NCBI GenBank assembly: GCA_934045905.1
Contig: OW203768.1
Coordinates: forward strand, 9,328,316-9,392,315
Source of the DNA: Leuctra nigra
Taxonomy: Eukaryota > Arthropoda > Insecta > Plecoptera > Leuctridae
Reading direction: 5' to 3'
Length of the DNA stretch: 64,000 nucleotides
This document shows, one piece after another, positions 46,433 through 55,472 of this stretch. The position numbers and the translations under genes were made by a program. The notes under the pieces were generated by a model that made no database searches, had not been told where the DNA came from, and saw nothing but the letters and a program-made list of their open reading frames with translations. The stretch's first letter is position 1. Each line of letters opens with the position of its first letter.

Positions 46433-46983
46433 AACATATTGTTCCCTAATTTGGTATATGTAGTGGGGTGGGCCATAGCTCGAAATTAAGATATATCGCA
46501 ACAATGTGAGATTTTCCAATTTTAAGATCCAGTAGGCCGAAAATGCCATGTTATTGCTTACAGTAAAAGTGGTTGGTCTGCTCCTCAGTTTATTATGCAT
46601 TTACGGTATGTTGAGTGAGTGTGAGTGTACGGTACGACTTGGCTGGGTGGAGCGACCGCTCCACTAGATATTCTACATCTTGGGGTAAGCCCACCCCACA
46701 ATTGTCATGGGAAACGCATTACCGTAAGGTAATGCGGCCCTCCCCCCATCTGGGGGGAGGGCCCCCCAGAAGAACGCGGGTCCGGGGCGCGTAGCCCCGG
46801 AAAAAATTTGAATTTGTGGAATGAATTTGGTGCGTTTGTGCGCTTTTTGTAAAACATTTGAACCAATTTTTATCTCCAAGAAAAATAAGTTTTATTTATA
46901 TAAAAAGGTGCGTAAGCCCGGCTTACCCTCCAAAAAAGGTGGGTAAGCCGGGCTTACGCCCAAATTAAGCACTGGTTTATTAC

Positions 46984-47737
46984 AAATGCCAAGAGGCCTG
47001 GTTCTTGCAAACTGGTAAGTAAATCGCTAGCAGCAATGATACTGGATATTATACAGACTGCGATTTCACCACTGATCTCCATGTACTTCCACTTCAGTGG
47101 ATTCCACCAGCAATGGAAAGATAGTTATAGAATCTGGCCCAAACTAACTACCTACCTAGGTAGTTGTAGCATAAAGTAAGGGTTGTAGGTTTAAACTGTA
47201 ATGCAAGGAATGACATTCATGGTCTTTGCCATGGTAAAAAAGAATTTACATGTTTCAACAAAGCATTGAAAAACTGGCTCAAAATTGAATAAGATTTTTC
47301 TGATTGATTTTATTACTCGAATCCACAATCCACTGTGCGTGGCGATATTTTGCAAATGCAAAAGTTTAAAATGATTTGGCGCGCTCTGCACTGATTGGTT
47401 GGGTGTGAAGAACGTTCCATTTTGCTTGCACCCCGCCAGGGATCAGAGAAGGAAGGCGTGCTTGCTTGTTGAAGTTGGTTGAACCTCCATGGTTGAACAT
47501 TTTCATTTTCTGTCTCTTGTTTGCGTCGAGTTCTTCATGGTTTTTGTTCGACAAACTGAAATTCGTTTAATTTATAATCTGGAAGTTGCTTAGCATAGCC
47601 GTAAGTACCTAGGTATTACACTTATTAGTTTTCTAGCAGCGGTACCGTACACCTAGCGTACACTTTGCACAGCACTAGGTAGGTAGGTAACCTGCAAAAT
47701 ATGCATTCAGGACCTTGGCATGGTGCATGTGGAGGTT
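46984..47737. other. spacer between two element clusters
   Basis: Mostly plain AT-rich sequence. A 62-codon minus frame at 47366-47554 starts MSNKNHEELDANKRQKMKMF. A CCAAT-type gattggttg and a ttggcgcg motif lie nearby. This could be a first exon or nothing, and I do not call it a gene. Confidence 0.3.
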
Positions 47738-48212
47738 GGGTTTTACGGGTGGCTCATTCCATTCTACTTCACCCAAATTCGTTGCGCCTAGAATTTATAT
47801 TTTTTTTATATTTTGCACAGTTGTTCCAAGATTCATGGACATCATTACTACATTCATACTAGTAGAGATGGTTGTCTCACTCCTATAGGTAGGCTACCGA
47901 TAACATTGACTGCAGTGAAGCCTTTTCAGACCCTGTGATTGGGGAAATCTGGGTGGCCCCGGTGATTTAAGCGACGTCTATAGCGTGAAGAGTAAACTAC
48001 TTGATGACCAATCCCTGAGACGATGGCTCAACCGCTAATTTATAGTTTACACTTGATGTGCCTGCTGGCACGCCGAATAGCTGTTATTTGACGATATTTA
48101 ATAGTTTTATAGTTTAATTGTATTTTTTTTTGTATTTGTATTTGTATTTGTAATATATCCTGCATATGTGCTTTGGCACGGTGGCAGTCTTTTCTTTCTT
48201 CTACTTCTTTCT

Positions 48213-49703
48213 TCACTTTTTCACTATCATCCTTTTATATTCCAAAAGTTCTTCAGCTCTTTTCGCTGCCTCACTTAAACTGTTCCAGTCTTTAATTGTT
48301 CTTCTTATGAAGCTGTATTTTCCTATGTCGGTCTTTGATCCTTCTACAGTTATTTCTAACCCTCGTCGAACACTTCTCTGAACACCTCTCCCCACCCTTT
48401 CCCCCAGTTCCTCCCATCCTGTCCACCCATTCCTTACCCTAAAGAAGTTCATCAGTCTTTCATTTTTCCTTCTCTCCCCTAAATTTTCCCATCCTAATTC
48501 CTCTACCATCTCGCTGGGCCGTTCTCTTAATTTTTCAACTATCCCCTGCTCATTTCTTTCAACTCTGAAACTTTTAACTCTACCAAGAACCCTTCTCGCC
48601 GCTAATCTCTGCACCCCCTCTACTTCTTTGATTAAATTCTCATTGTATGGATCCCAGACTGAACCAGCGTACTCAATCATCGGACGTATTAAACTTTTGT
48701 ATGCTTTTTCTTTAATGTGAACCCCAGTACCATTTAGTTGTCTCATTACAAAATTTAGAGCTTTTATTCCCTTGTTAGTAAGTTTTTTAATATGTTCTCC
48801 CCACCCTAGATTCTTGTGTATGTGTATTCCAAGATATTTGTAGGCATCTACCTCCTCTAGTATGTTTCCTCCCAAGTTAAATTCTGTATTAAGGTCTTCT
48901 CTTCTATTTTTCCTGGTGAAATTTACTACTTTACATTTATTCACGTTCAGCCCCATTAAATTTGTTTCAACCCATGTATTTATTAAATTTAAATCCTGTT
49001 GTAGCGTCTCCTCATCGTCTTTGCCATTTATAGTTTTGTATACTACACAATCATCGGCAAATAGACGGATTTTTGATGTGATGCCTTGTGCCAGGTTGTT
49101 GATGAAAATGTTAAATAACAGTGGTCCCAATACACTTCTTTGTGGTACCCCAGATGTTACTCTTATGTAGTCTGAGTACTCACTTCTGACCTTTACTTTT
49201 TGTATTCTATTGCTTAAGAAATTTTGAACCCATTTTGTGATAGTTGTATTTTGAATAACATTCTGTAATTTGGATATTAGTTGTTTATGTGGAACTTTAT
49301 CAAATGCTTTTTCGAAATCCAGAAAAATTGCAGCTATTTTCTCCCCCCTGTCCAAAGTGTCCGACAACTCCTGCACAAACCCCTGTGATTGTGTAGTGCA
49401 TGAGTGTCCCTTTCGAAATCCATGCTGTCCTCTAAATAAACCCCCCCTTTTTTCAATTATGATTTTAATTTCGGTATCAATTAATCTTTCTAATATCTTG
49501 CAGACAGCTGATGTTAGGCTAACTGGTCTATAGTTGGATAATTTTGCCCTTTCCCCACCCTTATGAATTGGTATAATGATTGCTTTCTTCCATTCCAATG
49601 GAACTATGCCCGTATCGATTGAATTTTGAAAAATAATAGTTAGATAAAATGAAATTTCCTTTGACCTGCAATTTTTATGAAGTTGTTTGAAATTCCGTCC
49701 ATG
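48213..49703 (-). pseudogene. LINE C reverse transcriptase, C-terminal part
   Basis: The RT core reads NYRPVSLTSAVCKILERLI, then FLDFEKAFDKVPH, SGVPQRSVLGPLLF and the catalytic LFADDCVV. It is followed by the thumb and a C-terminal region (NPYNENL-like VWDPYNE, QRLAARRVLGR). The C-terminus of this frame is intact. Its start is lost because the MITE at 49709-50022 splits it from the N-terminal half. The Q in GVPQRS replaces the usual QGS. The clade is CR1/Jockey-like; finer placement is not possible by eye. Confidence 0.85.
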
Positions 49704-49708
49704 CCAGG

Positions 49709-50022
49709 AGGCCAAGTCTTGAAACTTACGCCTTCAGGACGCAAACGCTCTAGGACGTCATAAAGTCCCATTTACTGTAAGAATGACGACCTTGAAATCT
49801 ACAGATAACTGTTTAGCTTCATTTTTAATACGGTTTTATGACTTTATAATATCTGTAATAATACTTATAATGTTAATAAATTGTTAACAATAGATTGCTG
49901 GATGACAATTAAATAAGTGGCTTGACTTTATGTTTCAATGTCGATCACTCTTACAGTAAATGGGACTTAATGACGTCCGAGAGCGTTTGCGTCCTGAAGG
50001 CGTAAGTTTCAAGACTTGGCCT
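49709..50022. mobile_element. inverted-repeat MITE inserted in LINE C
   Basis: A 314-bp element has ends aggccaagtcttgaaactta and its inverse. Near-identical arms of about 75 bp enclose an AT-rich core. The 5-bp direct repeat ccagg (49704-49708 and 50023-50027) flanks it. The interruption falls in the RT motif after KNNKAPG, whose continuation lies on the other side. Confidence 0.85.
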
Positions 50023-51176
50023 CCAGGTGCTTTGTTATTTTTTAACTTTCTAATACAATCCTGAATAGCTACGTTCGATATATACATTTTTTCGTTTTCT
50101 TCGTTAACTTGTAAATTATCTTCTTCGTCTTCCCCCCCTTCCCCCTCCCCATTATCTTCTTCCTTTTGAAACACTCTCTCATAAAATGTATTAAGGGCCC
50201 CCGCCTTTTCTGCACTTACGCTATGGAGTGTTCCGTTTTCACTGATTAGTGTTGGTAAGTCGTTCCCCCCCTTCTTTCGCGTATTGATGTAGTGGTACAT
50301 GCTCCTCCAACTTTTATTTACATCATTTTCATCAAACATACCCTCTAAGAATTTACTTTTAGCTTTCTTTTTTTCTTGATCTAATTCCGTTTGTATTTTC
50401 TTGATCTTTTCTTTCTCACCTAGATAATTCCTCTCCTCTTATACATTTTCCTTCCTCTTCTTTTCAGTGACCTGATTTTCTTGTTATAATAAATAGGATC
50501 GGAATTTACTTTAATAGTTTTAAGTGGTACAAACTTTTGAATACAGTCATATATTAATGTTTTAAAACTCCCATTGCTGATCAACATCTCTCTCCGAGAA
50601 CTCTGCAGCCCAATCATTCTGCCTGTTTCTCAGAAATTCTTTTATATTTTCGACATTTGCTTTCTTTAGTTGCTGTACTACCTTCCCCTCTATCTTCTCT
50701 TTCTTTATGTTGTCCCCTGCTAACTCTACTGTCGGGATCAAATGATCGCTAATACCTTCGTCTATCGTTGTTTTGAGCCACCTTTCTGGTGGTCTGACGA
50801 GGATGACGTCCAGTACATTTGAGATCCCTTCTGTGGTAACTCTCGTCCCTTCTTTCACCACCTGAACAAAACCCTCATTCATAATTTCATGTACAAGCTC
50901 TTGCTTCCTTGTGCTACCTATCGTACCTTCTTCCCACTTTACATCTGGTAGATTTAGGTCTCCAGCCACTATTATGTTGTTATTAATATTTGTTTTCCTT
51001 GTAATCCTCTCTTTTATTTTCTCTAATAATTCTATGTCCGCATTTGGAGGTCTATAAGCTGCAATTACAGCTGTTTTTTCCCCCTTTCCTTGCCTTATCT
51101 CCACCTCCATTATTTCTAGTTTTGCCCCTGTCCAGATTAGTCTTCCCGCCAATTCAATCTTGGATCCCACCATCAC
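50023..51176 (-). pseudogene. LINE C endonuclease and RT N-terminus, frameshifted
   Basis: The endonuclease segment (50562-51176) shows VIAAYRPPNADIELLE, IIVAGDLNLPDVKW and ISDHLIPTVEL, i.e. the GDLNLP and SDH signatures of APE-type LINE endonucleases. Two further out-of-frame pieces (50420-50617 and 50028-50339) carry the linker, with RSMYHYINTRKK, and the RT start (CIRKLKNNKAPG). At least two frame changes occur, so no full ORF2 can be made. Confidence 0.8.
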
Positions 51177-51360
51177 TCTCCCCCATGTTTGTTTCTGTCC
51201 CTTCTGAATAAGTTATACCCCCTAATTTTAATTTCCCTGTCTGTGTACCCATCTTCTAGCCAGGTCTCCACTGCTATAAAAACGTCTGGATTAATGATTT
51301 CTATGACCGATCTGAATTTATCTAGTTTGTTACATATACTTCTACAATTTACAACTAATA

Positions 51361-51385
51361 ATAATAATAATAATAATGTAATTTA
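51361..51385 (-). repeat. (ATT)n tail of LINE A
   Basis: Seven or so ATT units end the element, adjoining LINE C endonuclease sequence. LINE B and the 36.1-kb fragment have the same tail type, which suggests a common reverse-transcription template preference. Confidence 0.75.
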
Positions 51386-52287
51386 TTGAGCACATAAAAT
51401 AGGTACATAATTGGTCTGTATTCAACAATCGAGTCGTTGATCTTCCATACATCCATCTCTTCTCTTCAGCTGCTTCACATCTTCACCATTTACCTACTTC
51501 TTCTTAATTCATAATAGGGTGAATGTACCGGTTATGGGCAGGTTAAGAAATTTTCCTTACATTTTAAGTCATGTAGAGCAAACTATTCAAGGTAAAACTG
51601 AGCACAGGATTTTAAATGAAGGAATGGAGTATTGGGAAGACATTTAATAGGGAGAAAAAAATCTAAATTTTTTTTAGAAAAAGTTATTTTATTTTATAAA
51701 TTTTTGGAGCATTTGCACCACTTATGGACAAGCTCTGTTCCAGTTATGGACACGAAATGTGCCACTTATGGACACATACAAAAATTAGGCTTTATAGGTT
51801 GTAGTAATGTACCTAAGCAAGCAAAATGTATCCAAAATAATCTCAAACAAATAATATTACTAAACATGTATGATACAACATGATGTAGTACAAAACATTT
51901 AAGATACAATGTAAAAAACACAACATGATGATGAACAAAAACAACATGATGTACTTGCGGAAACATTATTAATATTTATTTACTGAATGAAATGTCACAT
52001 TTCTAGGTAGATTATGAAATTTGTTGAACTGATAACCTGATAAACTAGTCTATGCCGAGTCTATACTCACGAGAATCGTGCATGACGGTCGTGCGACTAG
52101 CGCTGTTGCGCGAACTACCAGAACTCGTGCGTGACAGTCGTGCCGCTCGTCGTGCGAATAGCCTAGGCATAATAGGCCGGCTATTCACTCGACGACCGTG
52201 CATGATCTGTCGCGCACGATCGTCGTACATATAGACGCTTCGAAGATAAAATGAAAAAGGCCTAATACTAATTACAATCAGTAGTAC

Positions 52288-54558
52288 CTAGGCTCGCTCA
52301 AAGACACTATCTACAGCCACACCAAAAACATACCTCATTCTATTCCCATTCATAAGAATTTTAGGCTGGGGCAAAACTGACTTTATTTGATCTAGTGTAA
52401 CGAAAGACACATCTGTATCGTCTGGCGAAAAAGTAGTTTTCGATTTATCGAGGCATTTTAAAGCCATTACGCTTACATCGATACTGTCTTCATCTTCTTC
52501 CGGTGGTCGCTGAACGATACAGACGTACGTGTAAGTCACTGATTGCCGATTGCCAGCCTTAAACTCAACAAGCACGAATGCACCTTGTTTCAGGTTCTCT
52601 ACAGATACTTGCAGATTATTGGTACATACATTTCTAACTTTTTTGTATGTGCTCAATACTTCATCATCGCTGGATACATCTTGAGTCAGTAACGGATCAT
52701 CCTCGGATGCACTGCCTGCACTCTCAACAGGGCTCATTTTCCCTTTCTTTTTCAATGTGCCTCTTTGCGCTTCCTTCTCCCTTCTTTTCTGTAATCTCTT
52801 TTCCAATCGTTCTTTCTTGGCAATTTCTTTCTCTTCGTTTACTCTCTTTTTCTCATCATTTACTGCCTTCCAGGCAGAGCCGGTAAGAACGCTTGGCATC
52901 TTCAGACGTTTTCTGGTGGTCTTCTTCTTAGGAGTTCCAGGCCAGAAAAGGGTCTGTTCAAAAATAGCTTGAACCGAGGGAGAAGAGAAATCCTTTTCGG
53001 ACTCTTGACTGGTGCCGGGCTGAATCTGTTGTGTTGGAGTTGCTGAAGTAGTGCAAACTTGTATCAGTGGTGTCTGTTCCGATTCTGATCTTGGAACAGG
53101 ATTTGTGACGAGGCACTCTTCACTTATGATTGTTTGCTGATCGTTCTGAAGAAATTGTTTCCACACATCGTAAAGCATCGTTGCACTGGTATCACCAGTC
53201 CACTCTTCCCCTTTTAATATCTTGAACTGTTCAAGAACTGTGGGTGTGATTTTTGATTCTAGAAAATCCAGATGCGACACATTCTTCATTTCAACCTGCG
53301 GAGTGTACGCAGCAGGTTTGGACTTAAGGACACATTTGGAATAGTCCACATTGTCTGCATTGTACGGGAAGAGTCCGGTAGCTCTAAATCCAGAAACAAT
53401 TGCTTTTGTTAAATCAACTGTGTGAATCGCTTGATCCACGGCTGTGCAAAGAGTTTGCTTTGTAATCTCCTGCCCCTCGTGATCAATGCGCCACTTCTTT
53501 GTGGTTTTCAACCACGAAGTTTTTAAGGGCTTAAAAACGGAGACATCCAAGGGCTGTAAGATAGCTGTTGCGTTTGGTAACAACGCAACCAGAACTATTC
53601 CTTCTTTGTTACACAAATCGTTTAAGTGCTTTGTAATATGCGATTTATGACCATCAAGAAACAAAACGATAGGAAATGGTATGTTGTTCTGTTTTAGAAA
53701 TGGAAGGAAAACGTTTGCAACATATTCAAAGAAACTTTGGCCAGTCATCCATCCTCGTTCGGACTTACCAATGCCCCATGTATCAGGACAGTTTGAAGTT
53801 ATATCTGATGGTAACCGTTCGTAACCAAAAAGGGCTAATGGAGGTGCCATTGTGCCACTCGCATTTACTGTAAACAGAACTGTTACGCATTCCTTGTCAG
53901 AATTCTCAGAGACACTGTATACTGTTTCGTTACGGGGTCCGAATATATACTGGCCTTTGGGAGCTAAAAATATTGCTGTTTCGTCACAGTTCCACACTCG
54001 ACGAGAATCATCCAATAACGTGGATTCAATTCCATCGGTGGCAAATGAACTTAAAACTTCTGCGTGCCAGTTTCTAATAGATCTTTCAGTTACCAGCGAT
54101 CGAGCTTTCCCCAGATGCTCGGCGTGTTTAACGGAAATCTCCGGATGTCTTCGCAGAAAGCCTTCCATCCACTTGCGAGAAGGACGATTGTCTACAAACG
54201 GTGTCTCCAAATTCATGGCTTCAACTATTTTCTTTACCGAGTCAGCAATGCTAGCCCTGTCTAGAGGAAAGCCTCTCCGTGCCACATTCAATACATAATC
54301 TTTTAAATTTGTTTCTACCTCGACAGGCAAAACGGACACCGGTCCAGGATGGCTGGTATTCTTTGGCACCACATTGTTCACTTTGTTCCACAGGGTGGTT
54401 CTAGGAACGCCAAAAAGTCGGCCAGCACGACTAACGGACATCCCGGAATCCACGGCGCGAAGTGCATTTGAGACTTTGCTCGGAGAGTAGCGGCACTGCT
54501 TTTTCGGGCTCTTGCATTTCTTTTTAGAACTTGGGCCTGATCCAGACACCGTCTTCAT
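52288..54558 (-). CDS. pogo/Tigger-type transposase, 756 aa
   Basis: A single uninterrupted frame from ATG. Domains in order: psq-type helix-turn-helix (about residues 22-65, SVSRAGRLFGVPRTTLWNKV), CENP-B-like second HTH (about 78-150, PSRKWMEGFLRRHPEIS), then the DDE nuclease. The likely catalytic residues are D192 in WNCDETAIF, D302 in VLFLDGHKSH and D338 in ILQPLDVSVF. The last two are separated by 35 residues, as in pogo elements. A long Lys/Glu-rich basic stretch (about 560-620) and an acidic C-terminal region follow. It is longer than most pogo transposases because of this tail. Encoded alone within its own TIRs, it should be able to move the element if expressed. No frameshift or stop is seen. 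Confidence 0.92.
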   Translation of the reverse strand: MKTVSGSGPSSKKKCKSPKKQCRYSPSKVSNALRAVDSGMSVSRAGRLFGVPRTTLWNKVNNVVPKNTSHPGPVSVLPVEVETNLKDYVLNVARRGFPLDRASIADSVKKIVEAMNLETPFVDNRPSRKWMEGFLRRHPEISVKHAEHLGKARSLVTERSIRNWHAEVLSSFATDGIESTLLDDSRRVWNCDETAIFLAPKGQYIFGPRNETVYSVSENSDKECVTVLFTVNASGTMAPPLALFGYERLPSDITSNCPDTWGIGKSERGWMTGQSFFEYVANVFLPFLKQNNIPFPIVLFLDGHKSHITKHLNDLCNKEGIVLVALLPNATAILQPLDVSVFKPLKTSWLKTTKKWRIDHEGQEITKQTLCTAVDQAIHTVDLTKAIVSGFRATGLFPYNADNVDYSKCVLKSKPAAYTPQVEMKNVSHLDFLESKITPTVLEQFKILKGEEWTGDTSATMLYDVWKQFLQNDQQTIISEECLVTNPVPRSESEQTPLIQVCTTSATPTQQIQPGTSQESEKDFSSPSVQAIFEQTLFWPGTPKKKTTRKRLKMPSVLTGSAWKAVNDEKKRVNEEKEIAKKERLEKRLQKRREKEAQRGTLKKKGKMSPVESAGSASEDDPLLTQDVSSDDEVLSTYKKVRNVCTNNLQVSVENLKQGAFVLVEFKAGNRQSVTYTYVCIVQRPPEEDEDSIDVSVMALKCLDKSKTTFSPDDTDVSFVTLDQIKSVLPQPKILMNGNRMRYVFGVAVDSVFERA

Positions 54559-54566
54559 TGTGGAGA

Positions 54567-54831
54567 AAGTCTGTGATAAGAAAGAATGATCAACTTATGC
54601 CCTACACACCTTCCACTGGCAATAACATGCGTGTTTCTTGGGGGGGGGGGGGGGGGACTGGTTTGAACCTGCTTAAGGTCCACCATTCACAAGTCTGTGA
54701 TAAGAAAGAATGATCAACTTATGCCCTACATACCTTCCACTGGCAATAACATGCGTGTTTCTTGGGGGGGGGGATGGGGGGGGGGATTGGTTTGAACCTG
54801 CTAAGGTCCACCATTCACAAGAAACCAAGTA
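54567..54831. repeat. 127-bp tandem duplication with poly-G runs
   Basis: The segment from gtctgtgataagaaagaat to ccaccattcacaag occurs twice in succession, just upstream of the pogo transposase start. Each copy holds a long G run (about 17 G in one; 9 and 10 G split by AT in the other). The G runs are where the copies differ most. Confidence 0.9.
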
Positions 54832-55472
54832 TATCATTAAAACTACTTAGAAGCCATTATACAGGTATGATAAGCTGTAAAAACTTGTATTAAATCAATG
54901 TGTCCATAACTGATACATACCTGCAAACAATGTACCATTAATGGACACCCCCCTACTGAGGCTTTAAACTGATCATCCAACAGAAATTTTAATTGCACAT
55001 CATTCATATACCTTAGAAGGTATTATCCATTACTAACTGATACAAATATAGCATAAATTCACACTAAAATTAATTAAGATGCATGTAGATGTGCTTAAGC
55101 AGTTTGCTAACACTTACCAGTAAAAATGATGAATTTCTTCACACAATGACATTGTCATTCAGTAAACCATGATGAACCTAACCAAACCTCCAAAAAGTGA
55201 TATGGTTCAGGTGCTGACATCTATGGGACTATACAAGAACTATTACAACTTCACATTGTTACTAACTTAAAATAGTACAGTCAGTTAAAAAAAAAGTGCC
55301 CATAACCGGTACTTGCCCATAACCGGTACATTCACCCTAGTCATTAAAATTGTGCTTCAATATCAGTGGTAATATTGGAAGAACATCCAAGCATTTGCTT
55401 TTTAGCTGAGGGAAAACCACTGAAAAAACATTCTCAGCAGGATGTAATCTTGATTCTCGTCTTCCAATATCA

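Larger units (their letters stand above)
39256..46973. mobile_element. large foldback-type non-autonomous element (10-bp TSD)
   Basis: The termini agtggttaatttg and the inverse caaattaagcact are flanked by a 10-bp direct repeat ggtttattac (39246-39255 and 46974-46983), a duplication size seen in Mutator-like elements. Near both ends lies the motif ggtgggtaagcc in inverted arrangement. The body is two tandem 1.33-kb units (from 39314 and from 40644), each starting with a hairpin of about 400 bp. The second unit is split by another element at 41744-46432. No transposase is encoded. Confidence 0.65.
48122..51360 (-). mobile_element. LINE C, degenerate non-LTR retrotransposon
   Basis: On the minus strand it encodes an endonuclease start (NKLDKFRSVIEIINPDVFIA), the body of the APE-type endonuclease and a reverse transcriptase. 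It ends in a tail of caaata repeats near 48122-48150. The 5' end is cut where LINE A's tail begins (51361). Several frameshifts break the frame, and a 314-bp MITE sits in the RT region. Confidence 0.85.
51517..55337 (-). mobile_element. complete pogo/Tigger-like (Tc1/mariner) transposon
   Basis: The ends gggtgaatgtaccggttatg and the exact inverse are flanked by TA on both sides (51515-51516 and 55338-55339), the standard Tc1/mariner duplication. A motif ttatgg(g/a)c is repeated several times at both ends, presumably for transposase binding. The 3.8-kb body contains one intact transposase gene on the minus strand. It lies in the 3' UTR of LINE A. Confidence 0.9.
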
